From positions 117,581 through 181,580 of the forward strand of contig CAWIUF010000013.1 of assembly GCA_963839095.1 (NCBI GenBank): DNA of 64,000 nucleotides, given 5' to 3'. This document shows positions 16,300 to 24,464 of the stretch, piece by piece. The translations under genes and the position numbers were made by a program. The notes under the pieces were generated by a model. The model was given only the letters and a program-made list of their open reading frames with translations, did no database searches and had not been told where the DNA came from. Source of the stretch: Palsa-504 sp963839095 (GTDB lineage: Bacteria; Actinomycetota; Actinomycetes; Streptosporangiales; Streptosporangiaceae). The first letter of the stretch is position 1, and every line of letters begins with the position of its first letter.

Positions 16300-17571
16300 G
16301 TGGCCGCGGAAACGGCGGCGGCGCATCGCGCGATCGAGGCGGTGTGGCGGCTGGAGTCGGCCCGGATCATCGCGGGCCTGGCCGGGCTGCTCCGGGACAT
16401 CGGGCTGGCCGAGGAACTGGCACAGGACGCGCTGGTGGCCGCGCTGGAGCAGTGGCCTTTGGAGGGCATCCCGGCCAATCCCGGGGCGTGGCTGATGCTG
16501 ACCGCCCGGCACCGGGCCATCGACCGGATCCGGCGGAACGAGCGGCTGGCGGCCAAGATCGGGTTGCTCGGCCGGGAGCTGTCGGCTGTGGCTCCTGCTG
16601 AGTTCGACGAGGTCCTGGACGAGGGCCGGATCGACGACGACCTGTTGCGGCTGATGTTTATCTCGTGTCATCCGGTGCTGTCCACCGAGGCGCGGATCGC
16701 GCTGACGCTGCGCCTGCTCGGCGGGCTGACGACCGAGGAGATCGCCAGGGCGTTCCTGGCTTCCGAGGCGACTGTGGCCAAGCGGATCGTGCGGGCCAAG
16801 AAGACGCTGGCCGACCAGCGGGTGCCGTTCGAGGTGCCGCCGGTTGCCGAGCGGCCGGGCCGGCTGGCGTCGGTGCTCGAGGTGATCTACCTGGTATTCA
16901 ACGAGGGGTACTCGGCCATGGCCGGGGACGACTGGATGCGGCCTGATTTGTGCGGTGAGGCGCTCCGGCTGGGCCGGGTGCTGGCCGGGCTGATGCCAGA
17001 CGAGGCGGAGGTGCACGGGCTGGTGGCGCTGATGGAGATCCAGGCGTCGCGGCTGGCGGCCCGGGTCGACGCGGACGGGCTGCCGGTGCCGCTGCCTGCG
17101 CAGAACCGGGGGCGCTGGGATCAGCTGCTGATCCGGCGGGGGTTCACCGCGTTGCTGCGGGCGCAGGAACTGGGTGGGGCGCCGGGTCCTTACGTGCTGC
17201 AGGCGGCGATCGCGGCGTGCCATGCGCGGGCCGGGGATACGGCGGAGGTGGACTGGGAGCAGATCTCGCTGCTGTACCGGGCGCTCGGGGCGGTGGCGCC
17301 GTCGCCGGTGGTGGAGCTGAACCGGGCGGTGGCGGTGGCGATGGCGTTCGGTCCCGCGCGGGGGCTGGAGATTGTTGACGGGCTGGCGGGTGAGCCGGCG
17401 CTGGTCGGGTACCACCATCTGCCCAGCGTGCGGGGTGATCTGCTGGCGCGGCTGGGGCGGGACGGTGAGGCGGCTGGTGAGTTCCGGCGGGCGGCGGGGC
17501 TCACTAAGAACGTCCCTGAGCGCACCGTCTTGCTGCGGCGTGCCGCCGAGTGCGAGGCGCGTAGGGTGTGA
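16300..17571 (+). CDS. ECF42-type RNA polymerase sigma factor
   Basis: A 423-residue protein from GTG 16300. Region 2 lies at residues ~15-85 (GLAEELAQDALVAALEQWPL, then LTARHRAIDRIRRNE). Region 4 is at ~125-180 (LTLRLLGGLTTEEIARAFLA, then VAKRIVRAKKTL). The long C-terminal extension carries YLVFNEGYSAM and GYHHLPSVRGDLLARLGRDG, the TPR-like ECF42 tail that replaces an anti-sigma factor. It follows the YCII gene by 13 bases. An ECF42 fragment at 9485-9660 shows that another relative once existed in the window. Confidence 0.92.
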   Translation: MAAETAAAHRAIEAVWRLESARIIAGLAGLLRDIGLAEELAQDALVAALEQWPLEGIPANPGAWLMLTARHRAIDRIRRNERLAAKIGLLGRELSAVAPAEFDEVLDEGRIDDDLLRLMFISCHPVLSTEARIALTLRLLGGLTTEEIARAFLASEATVAKRIVRAKKTLADQRVPFEVPPVAERPGRLASVLEVIYLVFNEGYSAMAGDDWMRPDLCGEALRLGRVLAGLMPDEAEVHGLVALMEIQASRLAARVDADGLPVPLPAQNRGRWDQLLIRRGFTALLRAQELGGAPGPYVLQAAIAACHARAGDTAEVDWEQISLLYRALGAVAPSPVVELNRAVAVAMAFGPARGLEIVDGLAGEPALVGYHHLPSVRGDLLARLGRDGEAAGEFRRAAGLTKNVPERTVLLRRAAECEARRV

Positions 17572-17596
17572 AAGGGCGGAGAACGGAGGTCGTGAC

Positions 17597-18953
17597 GTGA
17601 GACGACTCCTGGCCCTGGTACTCGGCGTGCTCGGGATGATCTGGCTGTCGGGCGCTCCGGCCCAGGCCGATACGCTGGCGGGCTGCCTGGCCAAGCACCA
17701 CGTGTGCGTCACCAGCGCCGGACACAGCCTTATATCCCAGGGCCAGCAGGCTCAGCTGGAACAGGCCATCGGCAACGACGACATCTACCTGGTGGTCGCG
17801 GCTTCCGGCTCGGCCGGATACGACCCCGCGATGCGGCAGATCCTCAGCACGCTGGGCAGCGAGAAGAACCAGTTCGTCGTCGGCTTCCTCGATAGCAGGC
17901 AGAGGCATTTCGGCGCCAGCAGCGAGGGCGTGCTGCCAGCGGGCGCGGCCGCGAACATCGCCACCACCGTGGTCAAGCAGCATGATCAGGACGTTTTCGC
18001 CGCCCTGCAGGCGTTCGTCCGCGACGTGCAGCAGGAGGCTCAGACCCCAGGTTCTTCGGGCGCCGCGTCCAGCCCGCCTTCTCATACGCTGCGCAATGTC
18101 CTCATCGTGCTCGGCGTCATCCTCCTCGTGGTGGTGCTGGGCGGCCTGCTCCTCTCGCGGTTCGTCTGGCGGCCGCGCCGCCAGCGCAGGCAGCAGGAAC
18201 TCGCCGAGGCCAGGGCCGCGGCCCAGGACGACCTGCTCGCACTCAACAACCGCATCACCGACCACCAGAACGACGTGTCCGTCCAGAGCACCCCCGAGGC
18301 GGCGGCCGAGCAGGCCGCCGCGCTGGCCGCGTACGAACGCGGCACCGCGGCCCTGGACGCGGCCCGCCGGCCCCAGGACATGCAGGCCGTCAGCCGGAAC
18401 ATCGCCGAAGGCCAGTACCGCCTGGCCTGCGCCGAAGCCCTCGCGAACGGCCAGCCCAAGCCCGGACGGCGGCCGATGTGCTTCTTCGACCCGCGGCACG
18501 GCATGTCGGTGGCCGACGTGTCCTGGGCACCCCCGGACGGCGGCCCGAGCCGGATGGTCCCGGTCTGCATCGACGACGAGCGCAAGATCGACCAGGGCAT
18601 CTCGCCGGACATCCGCACGGTGGAGAACACGTCCGGGGCGCGGGTCCCGTACGTCAACGCCGGCTTCGCGCCCGCGTACTGGGGCGGCTTCGGCTACGGC
18701 GGAGCCATGCTCGGCGGCTTCCTGCTCGGCGAGGCGCTCGCGTCACCGGTCTTCATCAACGGGTACGGCTACGGCGACCCGGGATACTACGACGGCGGGG
18801 ACAGCTTCGGGGGCGGGGACTTCGGCGGCGGGCGACTTCGGCGGCGGAGACTTCGGCGGCGGGGACTTCGGCGGCGGGGACTTCGGCGGGGGCGACTTCG
18901 GGGGCGGGGACTTCGGCGGGGGGGACAACAACTTCGGCGGCGGGGACTTCTAG
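17597..18953 (+). CDS. Membrane protein with signal peptide, TPM-like domain and GGGDF repeats (one frameshift)
   Basis: GTG 17597 with a GGAGG site 7 bases before opens a signal peptide (RRLLALVLGVLGMIWLSGAP). An extracytoplasmic domain follows (~residues 25-145: DDIYLVVAASGSAGYDPAMR, ANIATTVVKQHDQDVFAALQ). A membrane segment comes next (NVLIVLGVILLVVVLGGLLL), then a cytoplasmic charged region with a Cys-containing motif (PGRRPMCFFDPRHGMSVADV). The C-terminus is a Phe/Gly/Asp repeat. In the repeat one 15-base unit has 16 bases (near 18834), which shifts the frame. The sensible frame continues GGGDFGGGDFGGG to TAG 18953. The overall plan resembles TPM-fold membrane proteins with Gly-rich tails. 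About 452 residues if the indel is an error. Confidence 0.65.
18800..18950 (+). repeat. 15-bp tandem repeat encoding GGGDF
   Basis: About nine units of TTCGGCGGCGGGGAC with third-base variation. One unit carries an extra C (TTCGGCGGCGGGCGAC, near 18834). Slippage or a base-call error in such a repeat would change the protein end. Confidence 0.75.
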
Positions 18954-18981
18954 TCAGCTTGGAGGCCCTTTCGTCACGAGG

Positions 18982-19695
18982 TTATGGTGCTTCGCGGTCA
19001 GGTGGCGCGGCCTCAGCCGGACTGGATTTTGGTGCTGCGGGGACCGGGGCGTCCGGTGTGCTGACTCCTTGCTCTTTGGCTTCGGGTGCGATGGGTGCGT
19101 TGATGTTGAAGCGGATGCCGGCCAGCCTGATCAGGAAGCAGGCCAGGGCCGCCCCGAGAGCAGCGGGGACGCCGTAGATCCCGGTACGCGAAGCGGTTAC
19201 CGCGATCGCGGCGCCGACGAGGGCCGGTATCGCGTACAGGCCGCTGGTCAGGATGGTGGGGACCCGCCGGACCAGGACATCCCGGATCGTCCCGCCGCCG
19301 ACGGCGGTGACGGCTCCGAGGATGACGGCTTGCCCGGCGCCGAGGCCGTAGTCCAGGGACTTGGTCGCGCCGGTGACGCAGAACAGGCTCAGCCCGGCGG
19401 CGTCCAGCAGCAGGATCGTCAGGGTGAATCGCCGCAGTTGCCGGCTGAGGAAGAAGGCGATCAACGCTCCGCCAGCGGCTACCGCCAGGTAGGGCCAGGA
19501 GCTGAATGTCGCGGGCGGAAGCGCGTTGATGAGGATGTCGCGCAGGATGCCACCGCCGAGGGCAGTGACCATGCCGAGGGTCAGGATCCCGACGATGTCG
19601 AGCTTGGCTTCCTCCACGGCGGTGATCGCACCGTTGAGCGCGAACGCGAACGTGCCGGCCAGGTCAAGCGCGAGCAGCAGCGGCGGTTCGGACAT
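18982..19695 (-). CDS. TRIC cation channel-family (YadS/UPF0126) membrane protein
   Basis: About 237 residues with seven hydrophobic segments and the doubled family signature: ALDLAGTFAFALNGAITAVE, LTLGMVTALGGGILRDILIN in the first half and ILGAVTAVGGGTIRDVLVRR in the second. The two GGG.(I/L)RD motifs define the TRIC fold. The start MSEPP at 19695 is preferred over an ATG at 19707. The Pro/Ala-rich tail (~40 residues) is longer than usual. It lies 30 bases downstream of the M20 gene and may be co-transcribed. Prokaryotic TRIC proteins conduct monovalent cations; the role here is inferred. Confidence 0.88.
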   Translation of the reverse strand: MSEPPLLLALDLAGTFAFALNGAITAVEEAKLDIVGILTLGMVTALGGGILRDILINALPPATFSSWPYLAVAAGGALIAFFLSRQLRRFTLTILLLDAAGLSLFCVTGATKSLDYGLGAGQAVILGAVTAVGGGTIRDVLVRRVPTILTSGLYAIPALVGAAIAVTASRTGIYGVPAALGAALACFLIRLAGIRFNINAPIAPEAKEQGVSTPDAPVPAAPKSSPAEAAPPDREAP

Positions 19696-19725
19696 GATTG
19701 CTAGCATGCCGCATTGCCTAGCCAG

Positions 19726-20991
19726 TCACGATCCTGAGTGCGGCGCCAGCCAGGCCAGGGCAGCAGCGGTCAGGGCCTCGGTGCCGGTCCGCAGGGTGGG
19801 TTGCAGTACGGGCAGGAACTTCGGGGAGTGGTTGCTGGGGATGTCGTCCTGGACCCGCCCGGCCCGTTCGGCGGTGCGGTACGTCTGCGGGTCGGTGCCG
19901 CCGATGCCCCAGTAGGTGTACGGGATGCCCGCGGCACGGGGAATATCACTGAAGTCCTCGCTGGCGGTCTGCTGGTCCAGTGGCACGGCGCGGTCGCCGA
20001 AGTGCGCACCGAAGGCACCGGCCACCCGCCGGGTTGTGTCGGCGTCGTTGTCGGTGAGCGGGAAGCTGTCGAGGGTCCGGAAGTCAGGATCCCGGGGCGA
20101 GCCAGCGGCCTGGCACTCGGCGCGCACGATCCGCTGGATCGCGTCCAGCATCCGCTGGCGTGTCTGCGGGGAGTAGCTGCGCGTATTTAGCTGCAGCACG
20201 GCGTAGTCGGGGATGACGTTGCTCTTGGTGCCGGCCTGGCAGCTGCCGACGGTCAGCACCGCGGTCTGGCTGGGTGCCAGCTCGCGAGATACGACGGTCT
20301 GCAACCGGACGACGATCATGGCGGCGAGCACCACCGGATCAATGGTGGTTTGCGGCATGGAACCGTGGCCGCCCCGCCCGTAGACGGTGATCTTGAGGCT
20401 GTCAGCGGCCGACAAGACGGGCCCGGAACGTGTCCCGACCGTGCCGGCGACGCCCGGGAGGACGTGCTGGGCCAGGGCGACGTCCGGCGCGGGGATGCGG
20501 GTGAGCAGGCCGTCGTCGACCATTCCCTGGGCGCCGTCGCCGGTCTCCTCGGCGGGCTGGAACAGCGCGAGCAGGGTACCGTTCCACTGGCCGGGGTGAT
20601 CGGCCATGAGTTTGGTCATGCCAAGCAGGCAGGACACATGGATGTCGTGGCCGCAGGCGTGGGCCACCGGGACCTCGGTGCCGTCGGCGTCCTGGGCGGT
20701 CGCGGTGCTCGCGTAATCCGCGCCGGTGTCCTCCTTGACCGGCAGCGCATCCATGTCAGCCCGGAGCAGGACGGTGGGGCCGCCTCCGTTGGACAGCATG
20801 CCGACCACGCCGGTGCCGCCGATGCCGGCCTGGACCGTGCAGCCATAGTGCTGCAATTGCTCGGCGATGCGCTGGGCCGTGCGCTGTTCGGAGTGGGACA
20901 GTTCGGGGTGCTGGTGCAGGTCCCGGTAGAAAGCCTCCTGGGCGGTCTGGAGGCCGCCGTAGCCTGCCAGGATCTCTTGGACGCTGCTCAT
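19726..20991 (-). CDS. M20 family metallo-amidohydrolase
   Basis: A 421-residue protein of the M20D (hippurate/indole-acetyl amino acid hydrolase) group. Metal-site motifs are HACGHDIH, the catalytic FQPAEETGDGAQGMVDDGLL and SEDFSDIPR; the start has RDLHQHPELSHSE. The dimerisation domain occupies roughly residues 190-310 (ITVYGRGGHGSMPQTTIDPV). It hydrolyses N-acyl amino acids or related amides; the exact substrate is unknown. ATG 20991 has an AAGGGACGG site. It precedes the TRIC gene by 30 bases. Confidence 0.92.
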   Translation of the reverse strand: MSSVQEILAGYGGLQTAQEAFYRDLHQHPELSHSEQRTAQRIAEQLQHYGCTVQAGIGGTGVVGMLSNGGGPTVLLRADMDALPVKEDTGADYASTATAQDADGTEVPVAHACGHDIHVSCLLGMTKLMADHPGQWNGTLLALFQPAEETGDGAQGMVDDGLLTRIPAPDVALAQHVLPGVAGTVGTRSGPVLSAADSLKITVYGRGGHGSMPQTTIDPVVLAAMIVVRLQTVVSRELAPSQTAVLTVGSCQAGTKSNVIPDYAVLQLNTRSYSPQTRQRMLDAIQRIVRAECQAAGSPRDPDFRTLDSFPLTDNDADTTRRVAGAFGAHFGDRAVPLDQQTASEDFSDIPRAAGIPYTYWGIGGTDPQTYRTAERAGRVQDDIPSNHSPKFLPVLQPTLRTGTEALTAAALAWLAPHSGS

Positions 20992-21234
20992 GACCGCCGT
21001 CCCTTTGCACCGGGGTGCGTAGTGCGGACGCTCCCGGGCCCGGAGTGTCCCGCTCGGTCAACTCTAACCAGGCCGCGAGGGGCAAGGTAAGGGGCCGGTG
21101 ACGGCGCCCGGCCGCCCGCGCGGTCCGGGGCCTGGCCGACCGTGGGCCTGGGTGGGAAGCTGGCCAGGCGGGCCGGATGGGCTCGCGCGTCGCGGCCGGC
21201 GCCCCGGCACCTGGCATGCATTGGGAGGCTTCGC

Positions 21235-22416
21235 ATGAGGGCCGTTGTGTTCAAGGCGATCCGGGAGGTGGCGGTGGAGGATGTGCCGGACGCCAGGATC
21301 GAGCGGGATGACGACGTGGTGGTCCGGGTCACTGCCAGCGCGCTGTGCGGCACTGACCTGCACATGTATGACGGCCGGACGGGGGCGGCGCCGGGCCTGG
21401 TGCTCGGTCACGAAGGGCTCGGAATCGTCGAGGCCGTCGGCCGGGCCGTGCACCGCGTGCGGCGGGGTGACCGCGTCGTGCTGCCCGCGCATATCTACTG
21501 CGGTGTGTGCTTCAACTGTGCGCGCGGTGACAGCGCCGCGTGCCTGCGGGTGCATCCAGGCCATGTCGGCGGCGCGTACGCGATGCCGGGCATGGGCCCG
21601 TTCCGCGGTTCGCAAGCGGAACTGGTGCGGGTGCCGTTCGCGGATGCGAACTGCGTCGTGCTGCCCGGTGTCCCCGGTGACGAGCATGAGGACGATTTCG
21701 TCCTCATCGCTGACGCGTGGGTGACGGGATGGCACGCCACCGAGCTGGCGGGCGTCCGGGCGGCTGACACCGTCGCCGTGTTCGGCGCGGGCGCGGTCGG
21801 CCTGCTGGCGGCCTACAGCGCGCTGCTCAGGGGCGCCAGCGAGGTGTACTCAGTCGACCTGATCCCCGAGCGCCTGGACAAGGCCGCCGAGATGGGCTTG
21901 GTCCCGGTTGATGCCCGACAGGGGGACCCGGTCGAGCAGATCCGCGCGCTGCGCCGGGCACGGCCAGGGGCGCGCCTGCCGGGAGAGGAGGAGATGGGAG
22001 GGGTGATGGCGGGCATCGACGCCGTCGGCTTCCAGGCCCGCGACCGGCACCACCCGAACCGCGAGGATCCCCGCCAGGTAATCAGCGACCTGGCCCGCCT
22101 AGTCAATCCCACCGGCCGGCTAGGCATCGCGGGCGTATTCACCGCCACCGACGCGACGCCGGCGCCGGCGGGCGGCCACGCCGACGGCTCACTGCACGTG
22201 CCCTGGGCGGCGCTGTTCAACAAGGGCGTCACCGTCGGGTTCGGGCGCACGCACGACCGCCGGTACACCACGCACCTGCGAGACCTGATTATCGGCGGGC
22301 GGGCCCGGCCTAGCCAGATCGTCACCCACCACGAGCCGCTGGAGAACGCCCCCGGTATCTATGACCGCTTCGACCGCCGCGTCGACGGCGTCGTGAAGGC
22401 CGTGTTCAGCCACTGA
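21235..22416 (+). CDS. Zinc-dependent alcohol dehydrogenase (formaldehyde dehydrogenase-like)
   Basis: A 393-residue MDR-family enzyme starting at ATG 21235 behind a GGGAGG site. The catalytic zinc region is ALCGTDLHMYD and GHEGLGIVEAVG. The structural zinc loop has four Cys in CGVCFNCARGDSAAC. The Rossmann motif is VAVFGAGAVGLLAAYSALL. The insertion around HPGHVGGAYAMPGMGPF and the long C-terminal part with GVKAV-like end match the glutathione-independent formaldehyde dehydrogenase/FdhA-like branch. It probably oxidises an alcohol or aldehyde with NAD. No operon partner is visible. Confidence 0.88.
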   Translation: MRAVVFKAIREVAVEDVPDARIERDDDVVVRVTASALCGTDLHMYDGRTGAAPGLVLGHEGLGIVEAVGRAVHRVRRGDRVVLPAHIYCGVCFNCARGDSAACLRVHPGHVGGAYAMPGMGPFRGSQAELVRVPFADANCVVLPGVPGDEHEDDFVLIADAWVTGWHATELAGVRAADTVAVFGAGAVGLLAAYSALLRGASEVYSVDLIPERLDKAAEMGLVPVDARQGDPVEQIRALRRARPGARLPGEEEMGGVMAGIDAVGFQARDRHHPNREDPRQVISDLARLVNPTGRLGIAGVFTATDATPAPAGGHADGSLHVPWAALFNKGVTVGFGRTHDRRYTTHLRDLIIGGRARPSQIVTHHEPLENAPGIYDRFDRRVDGVVKAVFSH

Positions 22417-22765
22417 CACCGCCTCGTTAGCGAGAGCTGGCCTCCAGGGCGCACCAGACGACCTTGCCGGTTGGCTCTTGGGTGCGGTAGCAGGCGTCGA
22501 CCATCCCGTAAGCCAGGAAGCCCGACGCCGCGATGGCCGCCGCGACGAGGCACAGCGTAACGCGGCTGCATCCCCGGGGCCATCCTGATCACCGACGGCT
22601 TCACCGCCTACGAGCAGGCCCGGCGCTCTTCTTGCCGTCAATCGATTGTGGCGAGCGAAGATAAATACTTTGGAAATGAACGGAGTCCAAGGATGTTACG
22701 ACCCGGCGCTAACGGTCAGGACCATGAGAAATTGCGCGGTAGAGTGAAGGCTGACGGAGGCATTT
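22417..22765. other. Intergenic stretch with small gene scars
   Basis: About 350 bases. Minus strand 22430-22545 encodes AAIAASGFLAYGMVDACYRT followed by QEPTGKVVWCALEAS-like sequence, which looks like two gene ends joined. Plus strand ~22562-22620 reads CIPGAILITDGFTAYEQARR, origin unknown. 22650-22700 is AT-richer and probably holds the promoter of the RbpA-like gene. Confidence 0.4.
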
Positions 22766-23146
22766 ATGCGGGCGGCAAAAAGCGGCACTATGCAGGGGAC
22801 GAGGGTGGGGGCCGGTCCGTCCGGCGAGCCTGATAACCGCGGATTCACCGTCGCCAAAGTCGTCGTGCTTTATCACTGTGCGAACAAGCATCAGACCCTG
22901 GTGCCGTTCATCCGGACCGCGACGCCACCCTCGCAGTGGGAATGCCGGGTCTGCGCGCAGCCCGCTGGGACCGACCCGCTCGACCCGCCCCCGCCGGTCG
23001 CGAAGCTCATCGGCGAGAAGACCCATCTGGAACGCGTCCGCGAGCGGAGGACCCAGGTCGAGGGCGACCGGCTGATGGCCGAATCGCTGGCCCGGCGCGA
23101 CCACCCCGGAGAGTTCAGCGTCTGGGCCGGAGCCCGCGGGCGATAG
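22766..23146 (+). CDS. RbpA-like RNA polymerase-binding protein
   Basis: A 126-residue protein with a GGAGG site 5 bases before ATG 22766. The central zinc-binding core is VVLYHCANKHQTLVPF with WECRVCAQPAG (Cys/His ligands as in RbpA). The basic linker and sigma-interaction helix are KTHLERVRERRTQVEGDRLM and AESLARR, matching the canonical KTHL.YVRERRSDADGEA segment. RbpA stabilises holoenzyme and promotes open complex formation in actinobacteria. The N- and C-terminal extensions differ from standard RbpA, so this is probably a paralogue and not the housekeeping copy. Two broken relatives lie at 26281-26365 and 32838-32978. Confidence 0.82.
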   Translation: MRAAKSGTMQGTRVGAGPSGEPDNRGFTVAKVVVLYHCANKHQTLVPFIRTATPPSQWECRVCAQPAGTDPLDPPPPVAKLIGEKTHLERVRERRTQVEGDRLMAESLARRDHPGEFSVWAGARGR

Positions 23147-23181
23147 AGGGCCGAACAGGCACCTGTTACATCCACTTCGGG

Positions 23182-23817
23182 TCAGCTGGCGATGGCTACG
23201 TGCCGGTGCACGGTGGCCGGGTCGCCGAGCGCGGCGAGCATGCAGGCGGCCAGGTCGGCGCGGGAGACGGTGAATCCGCGCGGCAGGTTGCGGTCGATCG
23301 CGGTGCGGTAGGCGCCGGTGGCGGCTTTGCCGGTCAGCGAGGGCGGGCGGAAGATCGTCCAGTCCAGGTCGCTGTCCCGGATCTCCTGCTCGCCGCGGCG
23401 CATGTCGGCGCAGACATGCCGCAGGAACGTGCGCCGCGCCAGGGGCTTGAGCAGGTAGCGCAGGTAGGGGCTTTCGCCTTCGTCGGCGACGACGGAGCCG
23501 CTGACCTGCAGGAACCGCCGGGTGCCGGTTTTGTGCATGGCCTGGATGATGCTGCGCACGCTGTCGCCGATGACGGTGGTGGGTCCGGTGCCGCGCGGGC
23601 CGACCGCGGACAGGACGGCGTCCGCGCCGTCGATGGCCGCGATGATGGCGGCGGGGTCCATGACGTCGGCGGTGACGGTCCGCAGCCGGGGATGGGCCGG
23701 GACGGCCAGGCGGGCGGGATCGCGGACGACCGCGGTGACCTCGTGGCCGGCGGCGATCGCCTGGCTGGTGAGGGCGGTTCCGGTGGCGCCTGTCGCGCCG
23801 AGGATGGTGAGTTTCAT
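23182..23817 (-). CDS. NAD(P)H-binding (NmrA-like, atypical SDR) protein
   Basis: About 211 residues from ATG 23817 (MKLTILGATGATGTALTSQA), with the GATGATG dinucleotide motif at the N-terminus. DADAVLSAVGPRGTGPT-like sequence, RRFLQVSGSVVADEG and LDWTIFRPPSLTGKA follow. It belongs to the SDR-a5/NAD(P)-binding 10 family that modifies or senses small molecules. It is divergent from the MarR regulator at 23881, with 63 bases between that carry symmetrical AT-rich sequence, so it is the likely target of that regulator. Confidence 0.88.
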   Translation of the reverse strand: MKLTILGATGATGTALTSQAIAAGHEVTAVVRDPARLAVPAHPRLRTVTADVMDPAAIIAAIDGADAVLSAVGPRGTGPTTVIGDSVRSIIQAMHKTGTRRFLQVSGSVVADEGESPYLRYLLKPLARRTFLRHVCADMRRGEQEIRDSDLDWTIFRPPSLTGKAATGAYRTAIDRNLPRGFTVSRADLAACMLAALGDPATVHRHVAIAS

Positions 23818-23872
23818 CGTGTTCGCCGTGCCTTCCGGTACATTGATTCCGTAACTCATATAATACGGAGAT

Positions 23873-23883
23873 CATATCATATG
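23873..23883. promoter_or_regulatory. Palindrome CATAT-C-ATATG over the MarR start
   Basis: The perfect 11-bp palindrome overlaps the ATG at 23881 in an AT-rich intergenic strip (23840-23885). Wider arms TGATTCC (from 23844) and GGAATCA (to 23890) flank the strip. Position between the MarR and NAD(P)-binding genes suits an autoregulatory operator for both. Confidence 0.45.
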
Positions 23884-24381
23884 GAATCAGTACTACCTGA
23901 CGATCCCGATGCGGCACCGCACCGCGGCCGGCTGAACCGCGCGATCAAGGAGTCACTGCGGGAGCTGGGCGCCCAGCTGTCGCTGCTCAACCACAGCGTC
24001 GGCACGCGCCTCGACCTCAAGGCCGCCGACCTGGAGTGCCTAGACCTCATCGGCCGGGAGGGCCCGCTCAGCCCGAGCGTCCTGGCCCGCCGCGCCGGGC
24101 TCCACCCCGCCACCCTGACCGGCATCCTCGACCGGCTCGAACGCGGCGGCTGGATCGAACGCGGCCGCGATCCCGCCGACCGCCGCGGTGTCGTCGTCCA
24201 GGCGGCCCGCGGCCGCGGAGCGGAGATACTTCGCCTCTACCTCGTCGACTCCGGCATGAACACCGCGATGGACCAGATCTGCGCCGGGTATGAAGACAAG
24301 GATCTCCAGCTCCTGGCCGGCTTCCTGCACCAAACCGCCGACGCCGCCCGCACCGCCGCCGAAAAGCTCACCACAAGCTAA
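23881..24381 (+). CDS. MarR-family transcriptional regulator
   Basis: A 166-residue protein with the MarR winged helix: LDLKAADLECLDLIGREGPL, SPSVLARRAGLHPATLTGIL, then wing DRLERGGWIERGRDPADRRG. The start is immediately after an AT-rich operator region with a GGAG ten bases upstream. Divergent from the NAD(P)-binding protein gene, its probable target. MarR proteins usually repress a neighbouring oxidoreductase and release it on binding a phenolic or similar ligand. Confidence 0.9.
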   Translation: MESVLPDDPDAAPHRGRLNRAIKESLRELGAQLSLLNHSVGTRLDLKAADLECLDLIGREGPLSPSVLARRAGLHPATLTGILDRLERGGWIERGRDPADRRGVVVQAARGRGAEILRLYLVDSGMNTAMDQICAGYEDKDLQLLAGFLHQTADAARTAAEKLTTS

Positions 24382-24464
24382 TCCGGTCCCGTCGTCTCCG
24401 CTGACGACGTAGCTGCGAACGGCACGCGCGGTGGCAGCGGTCGGCATGCGGTCCGCCTACCCGC

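Noticed and set aside
18800..18950. Tandem repeat considered as a CRISPR array
   Set aside because: Units are 15 bp without spacers and encode a regular GGGDF peptide tail.
22560..22625. Possible transposase scrap (ITDGFTAYEQA)
   Set aside because: The segment is too short, with no terminal inverted repeats or DDE context, so no mobile element can be claimed.
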